Shown here piece after piece: positions 43,589-53,562 of a DNA stretch of 64,000 nucleotides. The stretch's first letter is position 1. Each line of letters opens with the position of its first letter. The notes beneath the pieces were generated by a model that saw only the letters and a program-made list of their open reading frames with translations, made no database searches and was not told the DNA's origin. This stretch comes from JAKSSE01 sp045597645 (GTDB taxonomy: Bacteria; Bacillota; Clostridia; Lachnospirales; Lachnospiraceae). Location of the stretch: contig JAZLKM010000048.1 in NCBI GenBank assembly GCA_045597645.1, positions 1 through 64,000 of the forward strand. The letters are read 5' to 3'. Made by a program: the position numbers and the translations under genes.

Positions 43589-45343
43589 ATGGCAAATGGT
43601 TTTGGAAGTTTATATGTAGGTGCCTCTGGCTTACAGTCATCAGGCAACGCTATCAATACAGTAGCCAACAATCTTGCTAACGTAGATACACATGGATACG
43701 TTAGACAGCAGGTTTTATTCGCGGACGCGTCATACAATTCCTATGGTGTTACAGCGACCACAAGCCAGATATATGGTTTGGGTGTTGATATAGGAGATGT
43801 AATACACGCCCGTGATATTTTTCTAGATAAGTCTTTCAGAATAGAGAATGGAAGACAGTCTTTTTATGCATCCAGTTATGAAATAGTAAATGAGGTTGAG
43901 TCATACTTTCAAGAGATTGAAGGTGAGGCTTTTAGTGCGTCTGTAGAGGAGTTTTGGGAAGCTTTTCAGGAGTTTGCAAAAGATCCGTCTGACACGGTAA
44001 ATCAGAATCTTGTAATTCAGAGAGCAAGCCTTTTTACGAGTAGATCAGATGCCGTTTACACCAGTCTTCAGCAGTACCAGAAAAATGTAAATGCAAAGAT
44101 AAGAGAGCAAGTAGATCGAATAAATGAGATAGGTCATGAAATCTATAATTTGAACGTTAAAATTCAGAGAATAGAAGCGGGTGGCATAGAGACAGCTATG
44201 GACATGAGAGATACCAGAGATGCTCTGCTGGACGAGTTGTCAGGATTAGCAAATATATCATATTCAGAGGATCCGCAGGGCCTTGTCAGAGTGAAGCTGG
44301 AAAACGTAGACTTTGTAGATATGTGTAACGTATATGAAATGTCTGTAAAGGAGGATAAATATACCGGATTCATCCATCCATATTGGAAGCAGCTATCAGA
44401 TATAGATACTGACGATTATCGATTTGTTTTCTCTACAGATAACGTTACTGCAGATAATAAAAATGATATTGGATCGATAAAGGCATTGCTCATAGCAAGA
44501 GGCGATAGATTCGCAACATTTAATGATATGGAAGCTTGTACTTCTGGAGAGCAATATAGAAGTACACTAGGCGCTAGTGTGTTGATGAATGTTGAGTCGG
44601 AAATAGATGTATTGGTACATACTATGGCTACGGCTATAAATGACATGATAAGTCCTAATGTTACGTATGAAGGGCCAACACAGAACGTGTATGATAAAAA
44701 CGGAAATCAGCTATTTTTTGACAAGGAGAAAACCCAGCCAATAGTGTTAATGACAGGGGAGTCGAAATTGTGTGATACAGAGCATTGCGCAGTTGGCTCT
44801 GACGGGAAAATACCACCTGCAGAGATGTTTGTCAGAGATGGTTGTAGCCGATATGTCGAGGCATATGATAGCTCAAATAATTTCATTGGATACATGTACA
44901 ATGAAGAAAGAGCGGATGACATCTCAACTTGTTACTCAATTCAGTCGATAAAGATGAATGAGGACTTAGTTCAAAATGAAACACTTTTGGCTCACCTCAC
45001 TCAGAATGGCGGAGTTGATTATGACTATGCAGAGAAATTAGCAGCTCTGTGGGATAAAGAAATTGTTAATCTAAACCCAGCAGATAAGACACCATGTAAC
45101 TTCACTGGATTTTATACAAAGATGACAGGGGAGCTGGCAACTAGAGGATCGGTGTTTAAGACTACCAGCGAGACTTTGGATAACACAGTACAGAGTGTGG
45201 ATTACCAGAGGCAGCAAGTAGTAGGTGTATCTACTGATGAAGAATTGACCAATATGATTAAGTATCAGAGCGCATACAATGCAAGCAGTAGGTTTATTAA
45301 CGTAGTAAGTCAGATGATAGAGTATTTGCTTACAAGCATGTAA
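43589..45343 (+). CDS. flgK: FlgK: hook-associated protein 1, first copy
   Basis: The 584-residue protein has the N-terminal flagellar rod motif (SLYVGASGLQSSGNAINTVANNLANVDTHGYVRQ), the FlgK signature VNAKIREQVDRINEIGHEIYNLN and the C-terminal D0 helix ending in EELTNMIKYQSAYNASSRFINVVSQMIEYL. A central region of over 250 residues is variable. It forms the hook-filament junction. Confidence 0.95.
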   Translation: MANGFGSLYVGASGLQSSGNAINTVANNLANVDTHGYVRQQVLFADASYNSYGVTATTSQIYGLGVDIGDVIHARDIFLDKSFRIENGRQSFYASSYEIVNEVESYFQEIEGEAFSASVEEFWEAFQEFAKDPSDTVNQNLVIQRASLFTSRSDAVYTSLQQYQKNVNAKIREQVDRINEIGHEIYNLNVKIQRIEAGGIETAMDMRDTRDALLDELSGLANISYSEDPQGLVRVKLENVDFVDMCNVYEMSVKEDKYTGFIHPYWKQLSDIDTDDYRFVFSTDNVTADNKNDIGSIKALLIARGDRFATFNDMEACTSGEQYRSTLGASVLMNVESEIDVLVHTMATAINDMISPNVTYEGPTQNVYDKNGNQLFFDKEKTQPIVLMTGESKLCDTEHCAVGSDGKIPPAEMFVRDGCSRYVEAYDSSNNFIGYMYNEERADDISTCYSIQSIKMNEDLVQNETLLAHLTQNGGVDYDYAEKLAALWDKEIVNLNPADKTPCNFTGFYTKMTGELATRGSVFKTTSETLDNTVQSVDYQRQQVVGVSTDEELTNMIKYQSAYNASSRFINVVSQMIEYLLTSM

Positions 45344-45353
45344 GGAGAATTGA

Positions 45354-47240
45354 ATGTCTTCAGCCTTTTTTGGATTGGGAATAGCGAATTCGGGTATAAA
45401 TGCATACCAGGCGTCTATTAACACTACAGCAAACAACATAGCAAATCTTGAGACCGATGGATATTCTCGCCAGATTACTAATTTGGAAGCAGCATCATCT
45501 CTTAGGGTGTATTCTCGCTACGGTTGCGTTAGTACAGGTGTCGACATTGTAAATGTAACTGCTGAAAGAGACTTATACTACGATGAAAAGTTCTGGAATA
45601 ACCAGTCGTCACTAGGTCTTCATGAGAAGAAGCTGTATTATCTGAAGCAGATAGAGAACTTCTTTGTGGATAATAAAGCGCAGGGACAGGTAGGTTTTTC
45701 GAGCATTTATGCAGATATGTTTACTGCACTTGATTCCATGAAAGATAACGCAGGGGACGAGACTGTTAGAGCTGCATTTATAGCAAATGCGCAGAACCTT
45801 TGTGATTACTTTAACAGTATGGCAATTGGCTTGTCAGAGTTGCAAAATACTATTAACGATGAAATAAAGACATCTGTAGACAATATAAATGCAATTGCGG
45901 AGAAAGTTGCTGTACTAAATAAGCAGATAAATATTATTGAAATTGAGGGCGGGAACGCCAATGAGCTTAGAGATGAGAGAGCCGTACTAATAGATGAGTT
46001 ATCTGCTTATGTACCTATAACCGTAAGCGAAAATGACGTAGTTGACTCACATAATGGATCAAAGACAGGTGCCACAAATTATTTGGTAAAAATAAACGGT
46101 GCCACTCTAGTAGATACTTACGAATATAGAACACTTAGATGTGAGGCTAGAGAATATAACGCAAATCAATCAGATATAGATGGTTTGTATGACATCGTAT
46201 GGGATGTAACTGGTAATAGATTTGACACAACCTCTGGTAAGATGAGTGGATACATCAAGGCATTATTCGAAATGCGCGATGGAAATAACAAGCAGGTGGT
46301 GTCAGGAACTGTAACCAATACAACAAGCATGTCACTTACGATATCTAATCCGTCAATTACCGATGTCAGCAAAATGAATCTAAGCCCTGGAGGAGAGCTT
46401 ACAGTTAATGCCACAAGATATAACTACGATGGATTTACTACAGAGCTTGATAAAGATGGGAACATTGTTTCTTACACATTCAACCTTACAAGGGCTATGA
46501 CTGATGTGGAGCGTTCTAATAATGGCGGTAGAGAGCTGGTTGTAGGCGCAGCATTGGATACAATGGGTATTCCTTACTACCAGAACCAGATGAATGAGTT
46601 CCTAAGAAACTTTGTAGCTATATTTAACGATCTTGAATCTCAGGGCGCAGACTTGAATGGAAATCCAATGGGAAGCTTCTTTATAGGAAAGAAGGAAATC
46701 GGAGGAGAGTACGAATTTGGAGATGTTAAAAATTTAAAGGATGAGAGTAATAGCGACGTATTAGATGATAGCGGAAACCCTATCGAGGTAGCCAATATAT
46801 CATCTATAACTGATAGCTATTATATGCTCACTGCAAAAAATATAGCTGTAAACGACGCATCTACGCGAGACCCAAAGATTTTTGCCACTACTACGGAGAG
46901 ACAGATCAAGCAGGGAAATATTGACGCATACGATATAGCTGAAAAATTGATGGAGCTTGAAAGCAAAGTCACTATTTTCAGAGGTGGTGGAGCAGATACG
47001 TTCCTTCAATGTATGTATTCAGATATATCTGTAGATACACAGGAAGCGGATATTTTTTACAATAACTACAACAATATTAAGGAAACTATCGATAATCAGA
47101 GAGCATCAGTATCATCTGTGGATCAAGATGAAGAGGCTATGGATTTAGTGAAGTTCCAGAATGCTTATAACATGAATTGTAAAGTCATTTCTGTATTACA
47201 GGAAATGTATGACCAGCTGATTCTAAATACAGGAGTATAA
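45354..47240 (+). CDS. flgK: FlgK: hook-associated protein 1, second copy
   Basis: This 628-residue FlgK paralogue has SAFFGLGIANSGINAYQASINTTANNIANLETDGYSRQ, DEIKTSVDNINAIAEKVAVLNKQI and the terminal AMDLVKFQNAYNMNCKVISVLQEMYDQLI. It differs widely from the first copy in the middle, so the two are old paralogues rather than a recent duplication. It lies 10 nt behind the first copy. Confidence 0.93.
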   Translation: MSSAFFGLGIANSGINAYQASINTTANNIANLETDGYSRQITNLEAASSLRVYSRYGCVSTGVDIVNVTAERDLYYDEKFWNNQSSLGLHEKKLYYLKQIENFFVDNKAQGQVGFSSIYADMFTALDSMKDNAGDETVRAAFIANAQNLCDYFNSMAIGLSELQNTINDEIKTSVDNINAIAEKVAVLNKQINIIEIEGGNANELRDERAVLIDELSAYVPITVSENDVVDSHNGSKTGATNYLVKINGATLVDTYEYRTLRCEAREYNANQSDIDGLYDIVWDVTGNRFDTTSGKMSGYIKALFEMRDGNNKQVVSGTVTNTTSMSLTISNPSITDVSKMNLSPGGELTVNATRYNYDGFTTELDKDGNIVSYTFNLTRAMTDVERSNNGGRELVVGAALDTMGIPYYQNQMNEFLRNFVAIFNDLESQGADLNGNPMGSFFIGKKEIGGEYEFGDVKNLKDESNSDVLDDSGNPIEVANISSITDSYYMLTAKNIAVNDASTRDPKIFATTTERQIKQGNIDAYDIAEKLMELESKVTIFRGGGADTFLQCMYSDISVDTQEADIFYNNYNNIKETIDNQRASVSSVDQDEEAMDLVKFQNAYNMNCKVISVLQEMYDQLILNTGV

Positions 47241-47253
47241 GGAGGATAAGGGC

Positions 47254-48897
47254 ATGAGAGTTACAAATGCTATGATCATGAGAAACTCCAAATCGGATAT
47301 TAATGCGACAAAATTGTTGGTGGACAGCACTACCAATCAGATGAACACGCAGAAAAAAATATCTCGACCTTCAGAAGATCCAGTGGTAGCAATCAGATCG
47401 CTTCGCTATCAGGTGTCTCTTGGAAAGCTTGATCAGTATCTTAACAAAAATATAGAGGATGCAGAGAGCTGGCTGAGCATAACAGAAACATCGCTGTCAA
47501 ACATGTATAAGTCATTTAAGGAGATGCATTCGCTGGCAGATCAAGGAGCCAATGGCACGTATAATGAGGATGACTTAAATACCATACTTACTTCGCTTAA
47601 GTCTTTGCAAAAATCTATCTATAGTGAGGGTAATGCAGACTACGCAGGAAGAACAGTTTTCACTGGATATAGAACTAATCAAACATTGACTTTCCAGGAA
47701 GCGGAGACCTCAACAAAATACGAGATAGAGGAGCCGTTGGACTATTTAAGAGTTGACGAAAAAAGATATTATACAGGTGACGTTGTAGTACCAACAACAA
47801 CTGCAGAGGCAAGTAATCTCTCTGCCATATCAGATACAAAGCTTTCAACATATAATAGAGTTAGATTGTCTTATGACAATGTGGAAAATATGAGTGAGTT
47901 CTCATATTCATTTGTGGATAAAGCAAATCCCAAAATGACTACATATGTGAAGTTTGCAGGTGCAGATGATGGATCAGGCAATTATACATATACGGCAAGC
48001 GCAAATAGCGTGACAATTAATCCGGACGGTACCACTACGAATGCTACGCTAACAACCCCATATACGATGAAGGTGTATGATAATGAAGACGCTTGGGAAG
48101 CAGCATCAAAAGCAGCAGGGAATGAAAAAAAGACGGTAGACGATAATGAGATAGTATTCATTAAGAGCACGGGAGATATCATTTTTGGAGATAACGTGGC
48201 AGATGAGATAAGCACAACTCATGCAAGTATTTCCACCAAATATGAGCGTGAAGGGTTCTCAGAGGGAGAACTTAGGCCGGAATTCTACTTTAATTGCAAG
48301 GATATCTCAGATCCGGCTAATGTCATTGAATTTGATAAATATGACAAGGATGGAAAATTAATCAACTATGATATAAACTATATAGTAGCTAACAATCAGA
48401 CGTTAACGGTTAATACCGAGGCGTCCAACGTCTTTGATATGTCTGCCTACAGAGATATGCAGGAAATGGTTGATGCGGTTAATGATACTCTGGCGGCTCA
48501 GAAAAAAATTGATCAGATAAAGAGCATGATGGGAGAGGTCCAGTATGCAGATTACCAGGATGAACTCAACCAGTGGCTTGATGCTGCAAACAAAGAATTT
48601 GATTATGCGCTAGATAATATGCATAAGCTATTCTCAACGGAGATTTCAAGGTCGCAAAAGTATATTAACGATGTTGACTTGGCCATTACAAAGGTTGGTA
48701 ATAAAGGAGAAAGCTTAGACCTTACCAAGACACGAGTTACGAGCCAGCATGAGACAATAGATGAGCTAAAATCAGAAAATGAAAACATGAATCTTTCTGA
48801 TATCATTTTGGATTATTCAGCAGCGTATGTTGCTTATCAGGCTGCTCTAACTGCGGCATCAAAAATTGGAGAGCAATCACTTCTTAATTATATCTAG
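47254..48897 (+). CDS. flgL: FlgL: hook-associated protein 3
   Basis: The 547-residue protein has the FlgL N-terminus (MRVTNAMIMRNSKSDIN; TQKKISRPSEDPVVAIRSLRYQ; LSITETSLSNMY) and a C-terminal helix with NLSDIILDYSAAYVAYQAALTAASKI. FlgL is usually about 300-500 residues; the extra length is a central beta-rich insertion (about 165-400). Confidence 0.94.
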   Translation: MRVTNAMIMRNSKSDINATKLLVDSTTNQMNTQKKISRPSEDPVVAIRSLRYQVSLGKLDQYLNKNIEDAESWLSITETSLSNMYKSFKEMHSLADQGANGTYNEDDLNTILTSLKSLQKSIYSEGNADYAGRTVFTGYRTNQTLTFQEAETSTKYEIEEPLDYLRVDEKRYYTGDVVVPTTTAEASNLSAISDTKLSTYNRVRLSYDNVENMSEFSYSFVDKANPKMTTYVKFAGADDGSGNYTYTASANSVTINPDGTTTNATLTTPYTMKVYDNEDAWEAASKAAGNEKKTVDDNEIVFIKSTGDIIFGDNVADEISTTHASISTKYEREGFSEGELRPEFYFNCKDISDPANVIEFDKYDKDGKLINYDINYIVANNQTLTVNTEASNVFDMSAYRDMQEMVDAVNDTLAAQKKIDQIKSMMGEVQYADYQDELNQWLDAANKEFDYALDNMHKLFSTEISRSQKYINDVDLAITKVGNKGESLDLTKTRVTSQHETIDELKSENENMNLSDIILDYSAAYVAYQAALTAASKIGEQSLLNYI

Positions 48898-48915
48898 AAA
48901 TAAGGAGAACAATAA

Positions 48916-49374
48916 ATGAGAGCAAACACTAGACTTTTCGGTGATATTGATATCCCCGAAGAAAAAATTATTACCCTTGACAACGGAATTATTGGATTCC
49001 CGGATATGAAGCACTTTACTTTGATTTTTGATGAAGAGAAGAAAGGCGCATCTCTTATGTGGTTTCAGTCAATGGACGAGCCGCAGTTTGCTATGCCGGT
49101 AATGCAGCCGCAGATAGTAATGCCAGAATATAACCCGACTATAAACGACTCTCTGCTGCAACCGTTAGGAGATCTTAATGAGAATAACCTATATGTGCTG
49201 GTTACAGTAACGGTACCTCCGCAGATAGAAAAGATTTCTGTAAATCTAAAGGCTCCTATCATAGTCAATATGGACACTTTAAAGGGAGCTCAGCTTATAG
49301 TAGAAGATGACTTATCTGTACGCTATGCAATCTATGACATCCTTAAAAAGGCAAAGGAAGGGGCAGGTGAGTAA
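48916..49374 (+). CDS. fliW: FliW: flagellar assembly factor and CsrA antagonist
   Basis: The 152-residue protein has the FliW signatures GIIGFPDMKHFTLI, LMWFQSMDEPQFAMPV and LYVLVTVTVP. FliW binds CsrA and flagellin in exclusive fashion, tying flagellin translation to its export. It lies immediately upstream of csrA, the typical pairing. Confidence 0.96.
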   Translation: MRANTRLFGDIDIPEEKIITLDNGIIGFPDMKHFTLIFDEEKKGASLMWFQSMDEPQFAMPVMQPQIVMPEYNPTINDSLLQPLGDLNENNLYVLVTVTVPPQIEKISVNLKAPIIVNMDTLKGAQLIVEDDLSVRYAIYDILKKAKEGAGE

Positions 49375-49376
49375 TT

Positions 49377-49592
49377 ATGCTGGCATTGACAAGAAAAAAA
49401 GGTGAATCAATAGTAATCAATAATAATGTTGAGATAACAATTCTTGAGGTAAGAGGCGAGCAAATTAAAATAGGAATCTCTGCGCCAAAAGATGTTTCTA
49501 TATATCGCAAGGAAGTCTATTTGCAGATTCAGGAAGAAAACAAGGCAGCACTGGAGGTGTCTACTCTGGATGCGCTTAAGAATCTTTTCTAA
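49377..49592 (+). CDS. csrA: CsrA: carbon storage/translational regulator
   Basis: The 71-residue protein is a full-length CsrA: MLALTRKKGESIVINN, VEITILEVRGEQIKIGISAPKDVSIYRKEVY. It dimerises and binds GGA motifs in RNA hairpins. Its likely main target is the flagellin leader described at 53523. Confidence 0.97.
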   Translation: MLALTRKKGESIVINNNVEITILEVRGEQIKIGISAPKDVSIYRKEVYLQIQEENKAALEVSTLDALKNLF

Positions 49593-49610
49593 ATATGAGT
49601 ATTTAGTACT

Positions 49611-49637
49611 AATTTTTTGACAGAGTTGTCCGATATA
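49611..49637 (+). promoter_or_regulatory. sigma-28 promoter of the flaG-fliD-fliS operon
   Basis: TAAT, 15 nt, TCCGATAT matches the sigma-28 consensus. A second TCCGATAT box at 49658-49665 has only a weakly spaced TAAG (17 nt) in front. Confidence 0.85.
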
Positions 49638-49680
49638 AGATGTACAAGAGGTTATTTCCGATATCACATGGAGGTGTGTT

Positions 49681-50106
49681 ATGGCAATTGAAAGTATAGG
49701 AAACAGCATAAATGCAAGCGCAAGCTATCAGGTACAGGGAAGTAGAGAGAGCAGCGCCCCAACTCCGTCTGTATCTCCGGCAGCAGAGATAGCAGATAGC
49801 GTTCAGTCGGTAAATATTACAGAGAATAGTAATCGCGATGCAAAAGACGGTGAGGGAAAGGATAACTTTAACGACAATCGCCAGCCGAGTAATGAATCAG
49901 TACAAAAGGCTGTCGCTCTTATCAATAAGCAGCTTACTAATTCGAAGGCGGTATTTGGAATTCACGAAGAGACCAATAGGCTAACCATTAAGATGGTAGA
50001 CAAAGATACTGACAAGGTAATTAAGGAATTCCCTGCCGATGAGACGCTGGATATGCTTGCAAAGGTAATGGAATTTGCAGGACTCATGGTGGATGAGAAG
50101 AGATAG
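49681..50106 (+). CDS. flaG: FlaG family flagellar protein
   Basis: The 141-residue protein has a low-complexity Ser/Asn-rich first half and the FlaG domain in the second half: VQKAVALINKQL, VFGIHEETNRLTIKMVDKDTDKVIKEFPADETLDMLAK. FlaG influences filament length in other bacteria. It directly precedes fliD, as is common. Confidence 0.92.
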   Translation: MAIESIGNSINASASYQVQGSRESSAPTPSVSPAAEIADSVQSVNITENSNRDAKDGEGKDNFNDNRQPSNESVQKAVALINKQLTNSKAVFGIHEETNRLTIKMVDKDTDKVIKEFPADETLDMLAKVMEFAGLMVDEKR

Positions 50107-50115
50107 GAGAATCCT

Positions 50116-52485
50116 ATGGCTATTAGAATGACAGGTATGATATCAGGTCTTGATACAGAAGCTCTTGTATCGGCAATGGTATCTGCATACTCAGTAAAAA
50201 AATCTAGCTTTGTAAAAAAGAAAACTTCTGCAGAGTGGAAGAAGGATGCATGGAAGGAACTTAACACAAAAATAAAGTCCCTTTATAATAGTGTGTCTTC
50301 TTTACGTTATACATCAGCATATTCTGTAAAGAAAGCCAGTATATCAGATAGTACGAAGGCTACCGTGAAGGCTGACAATAATGCTGTAAGCGGCACTCAA
50401 AAGTTAGAGATAAAGGAGCTGGCATCAGCAGGTTACTTGACAGGGGCAAAACTGACGGGATCTAGTGCGAACTCTACATTGGCAGACCTGGGCTTTGGCG
50501 ATGCAAACGGAAAGGTCTCTGTAGAAGTAGAGGGAAAAAGAACCGACATCGAGGTAACAAGCGCTACAACGATAACAGAGTTTGTAAATAAGCTTAAGGA
50601 TGCTGGCGTAGGCGCAAATTATGATGCGACTAATCAGAGAATCTATGTAAGTGCGAAGAATAGTGGAGTAGCAGCAGATTTCTCTCTTACAGGTACAAAT
50701 CAGGGTGGCTTGAATGCGTTGGGAGCATTAGGCCTATCTGTTAACGATTCTACAGCTTCAAATGAGACCTATAAAAATCTTGCTAAGTATGCTGATGAAG
50801 CATATGTTGCTTACGGTGACCAGATTGCTGCAGGCACAATGACAAAGGATCAGGCTGTAGTTGCGCACATGAAGGATGTGCTCAAGAACATTTCTGATAA
50901 GAAAGATGATAATGTAACACTTGAATCTGATAATGCAAAGAATAACACTCAGCTTAAGTATGTAAATGCATATAAAAATGCATCTGAGAAGCTGGAGTCA
51001 ATGAGTCTTGATGCAGATGCGAAGGCAGAGCTAACAGAGCTTCTGTCTCAGAATGATACATCAAAGTATGTCTACAAGGATGCAGAGGGAAAGACTTTCT
51101 ATGTAACAGGTGGCGAGGAAGAAAAAGATGCTGATGGAAATGTTACAGGATATAAGTACACCATCATGGGAAAGACCACTGATGAAGATGGCAATGAAGT
51201 AGATGATCCTCAGCCATTAGTATTAGACGATAAACTCCAAACTGTAGACGAAAGAGCAAAAGAGCTTGCAAAAAATGGTGGTATGGTTAAGGACGAAGAT
51301 GGAGAGGAAGTCCTTGATCTAGAATCATTTGGTTCGCTTAAAAACAGTCTTACTGCAGTTAGAGCGTTTGAGAGCGATGAGGCTAATACAGAGTATACGG
51401 CAAAGATATCTGCAGAGTATGCGTTGCGTGGAGCAGAGGGTTTGGCTTCAGAGGCTGACAAGCTTACAGCGGATATTGATGCCAATAAAGCAACCATAAA
51501 GAGTAACAATAAGTATATTTCGGACAACAAAGAAGTAGATTTTGGGGACTACAGCGATGCCAAGGCAGCAGAATTGGCAGAGAAGATTAGCTTTGCAAAG
51601 AAGGTAGACAGTGGTGAAGTTACAATGCCTACGAGTGCTGGCGCAAAGAGAATCAATGGTGCAGATGCTAAAATTATGCTTAATGAGGTGGAGTATACTG
51701 GCTCAAGCAATAATTTTTCAATAAATGGTCTGATGATTACAGCTAATGCGCTGACCACAGAACCGATTACTGTAACAACAAATGATGATACTCAGGGTAT
51801 CTATGACAAAGTAAAGGGCTTCCTCAAGGAGTATAATACTCTTATGAATGAGATGACCAAGCTCTTTAATGCACCTTCCTCTAAAGGCTTTGAGCCACTT
51901 ACTGACGAGGAGAAGGATGAGATGTCAGATAAGGAAGTGGAGAAGTGGGAGCAGAAGATAAAAGATAGTCTTCTCCGCAGAGATGATACCTTAAATAGTG
52001 TTATGAATGCTATGCAGTCTGCTATGTATAAGACATACAGTATAAATGGTAGAACATTAAGCTTGTCCACCTTTGGAATAAAGACGATAGGAGTGTTGCA
52101 GGCACCAGAAAATGAAGGCAATGCATATCATATAGATGGAGATTCTGAGGATACACTTACATCTGGAAAGTCAGATAAGCTGATGAAGGCGCTTCAGGAG
52201 GATCCGGAGTCGGTTGTAGAATTTATGAAGAAGCTCTCTGAAGGCTTGTATAATGAGATGGATAAAAAGATGAAGTCTACCGCTCTTAAGAGTGCATATA
52301 ATGTCTACAATGATAAGCAGATGGATAAGGACATAAAAAATTACAGTAGCCTAATAACTAAGTGGGAAGATAAGATATCTGATTATGAGGACAGATACTA
52401 TAAGCAATTTGCAGCAATGGAGAAAGCATTAGCTACATTGCAGAGCCAGTCTTCTTCTTTAGGCTCTATGATGGGTATGGGTTAA
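50116..52485 (+). CDS. fliD: FliD: flagellar filament cap protein
   Basis: The 789-residue protein has FliD_N (MAIRMTGMISGLDTEALVSAMV; KLNTKIKSL-like helix; SGTQKLEIKELASAGYLTG) and FliD_C (INGLMITANALT; VKGFLKEYNTLMNEMTKLFNAP; terminal YKQFAAMEKALATLQSQSSSLGSMMG). FliD is often 450-550 residues; an acidic insertion (about 220-500) accounts for the extra length and is probably exposed at the filament tip. Confidence 0.94.
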   Translation: MAIRMTGMISGLDTEALVSAMVSAYSVKKSSFVKKKTSAEWKKDAWKELNTKIKSLYNSVSSLRYTSAYSVKKASISDSTKATVKADNNAVSGTQKLEIKELASAGYLTGAKLTGSSANSTLADLGFGDANGKVSVEVEGKRTDIEVTSATTITEFVNKLKDAGVGANYDATNQRIYVSAKNSGVAADFSLTGTNQGGLNALGALGLSVNDSTASNETYKNLAKYADEAYVAYGDQIAAGTMTKDQAVVAHMKDVLKNISDKKDDNVTLESDNAKNNTQLKYVNAYKNASEKLESMSLDADAKAELTELLSQNDTSKYVYKDAEGKTFYVTGGEEEKDADGNVTGYKYTIMGKTTDEDGNEVDDPQPLVLDDKLQTVDERAKELAKNGGMVKDEDGEEVLDLESFGSLKNSLTAVRAFESDEANTEYTAKISAEYALRGAEGLASEADKLTADIDANKATIKSNNKYISDNKEVDFGDYSDAKAAELAEKISFAKKVDSGEVTMPTSAGAKRINGADAKIMLNEVEYTGSSNNFSINGLMITANALTTEPITVTTNDDTQGIYDKVKGFLKEYNTLMNEMTKLFNAPSSKGFEPLTDEEKDEMSDKEVEKWEQKIKDSLLRRDDTLNSVMNAMQSAMYKTYSINGRTLSLSTFGIKTIGVLQAPENEGNAYHIDGDSEDTLTSGKSDKLMKALQEDPESVVEFMKKLSEGLYNEMDKKMKSTALKSAYNVYNDKQMDKDIKNYSSLITKWEDKISDYEDRYYKQFAAMEKALATLQSQSSSLGSMMGMG

Positions 52486-52495
52486 GGAGGACAGG

Positions 52496-52885
52496 ATGAC
52501 ACCAAGAAACGCATACAGTGCCTATAACAATAGTAGAGTATTGACTGCAAGTCCAGCCGAGCTGACGCTAATGCTTTATGATGGAGCAATTAAATTCTGT
52601 AATATTGCGGCAGCGGCGATAGATGCTCATGACATTGAAAAAGCGCATAACAACATTAGAAAGACGCAGAGGATAGTTGAGGAGTTCAGAGCAACGCTTA
52701 ACTTCAAGTATCCTGTAGCACAGGACTTTGAAAATGTTTATGTGCTAATAGATGAGTATTTACATGAAGCAAATATGAAGAAAGACCCTGAAATGCTACA
52801 AGAGGCGTTAAAGCATCTTCGTACCATGAGAGACACATGGAAGGAAGTAATGAACGCTAATAAGGCACAAAACAGTGCATTATAA
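52496..52885 (+). CDS. fliS: FliS: flagellin export chaperone
   Basis: The 129-residue protein is a canonical FliS: YNNSRVLTASPAELTLMLYDGAIKF, VEEFRATLNFKYPVAQDFENVY, LKHLRTMRDTWKEVM. It would serve the two short flagellins downstream, while the diverged copy at 13975 goes with the large flagellin. Confidence 0.96.
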   Translation: MTPRNAYSAYNNSRVLTASPAELTLMLYDGAIKFCNIAAAAIDAHDIEKAHNNIRKTQRIVEEFRATLNFKYPVAQDFENVYVLIDEYLHEANMKKDPEMLQEALKHLRTMRDTWKEVMNANKAQNSAL

Positions 52886-52899
52886 TAGGATAAGGCGCT

Positions 52900-53382
52900 A
52901 TGACAGAGAATGATAGCTATATTGATGCTTTAAAAAATAGTCTCAAAAAGAAGGTGAGCCTGCTCTCTGCGATTGATTTAGAAAATCGTAGACAGGCAGA
53001 AGTGCTCCAAGATCCTATGGGATCTGCTGATGATTTTGAGGAGACAGTTAGCAATAAGGAGAGGCTTATAGAGCAGATTGCGGCGTTAGATGAGGGCTTT
53101 GAGCAAGTATATGCTAGAGTTCAGTCCGTTTTGAAAAACGATAGGGAAAAGTATAAGGATGAAATAGCTGTTATGCAGGAGTATATCCGCAAGATTACAG
53201 ATAAAAGCACCCTTATACAGACTCAGGAACTAAAGAATAAGGAGCTAGTTGTGGCCAAAATGGGTACAATTAGAGGAGGAGCAAAAACTAGACGCATGGG
53301 TCAAATGGCCAGCGGACAATATTATCAGAGCATGACAGGAATAAATGTGATTGACTCACAGTTCCTAGACAAGAAAAAGTGA
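52900..53382 (+). CDS. coiled-coil flagellar protein, possibly FliT/FlgN-like
   Basis: The 160-residue protein is helical and charged (YIDALKNSLKKKVSLLSAIDLEN; SNKERLIEQIAALDEGFEQVY), resembling the FlgN/FliT chaperone fold, with a basic Gly/Gln-rich tail. Its position behind fliS in a sigma-28 operon supports a chaperone role, but no specific motif settles it. Confidence 0.65.
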   Translation: MTENDSYIDALKNSLKKKVSLLSAIDLENRRQAEVLQDPMGSADDFEETVSNKERLIEQIAALDEGFEQVYARVQSVLKNDREKYKDEIAVMQEYIRKITDKSTLIQTQELKNKELVVAKMGTIRGGAKTRRMGQMASGQYYQSMTGINVIDSQFLDKKK

Positions 53383-53418
53383 TATCAAAAGTTTTTTCAA
53401 AAAATAGTAAAAAAGGAC

Positions 53419-53445
53419 TAAAGTATTTGGAAAAGCTTTCGATAT
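53419..53445 (+). promoter_or_regulatory. sigma-28 promoter of the first short flagellin
   Basis: TAAA, 15 nt, TTCGATAT lies about 118 nt before the flagellin start. The long leader has hairpins TGGTAG/CTACCA (53503-53520) and CTGGC/GCCAG (53523-53538). Confidence 0.87.
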
Positions 53446-53522
53446 ATAAAGTAAGTAAACAACATGTTACTTCACAACACGCTATCAGGTGTGAGTAGCA
53501 CATGGTAGCACAACCTACCACT

Positions 53523-53555
53523 CTGGCAAGGAAGCCAGTGTAACATTCAAGGAGG
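53523..53555 (+). promoter_or_regulatory. probable CsrA-binding region in the flagellin leader
   Basis: CTGGC and GCCAG form a 5-bp stem whose loop is AAGGAA, presenting a GGA; a second GGA is the ribosome site AAGGAGG at 53549-53555. The 20-nt distance and arrangement resemble the two-site CsrA target in the Bacillus hag leader. FliW and CsrA are encoded 4 kb upstream. Confidence 0.65.
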
Positions 53556-53562
53556 AATAATT

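Noticed and set aside
49656..49665. Second TTCCGATAT box before flaG as another sigma-28 promoter
   Set aside because: The nearest TAAG is 17 nt upstream rather than 15; the upstream TAAT-N15-TCCGATAT element fits better.
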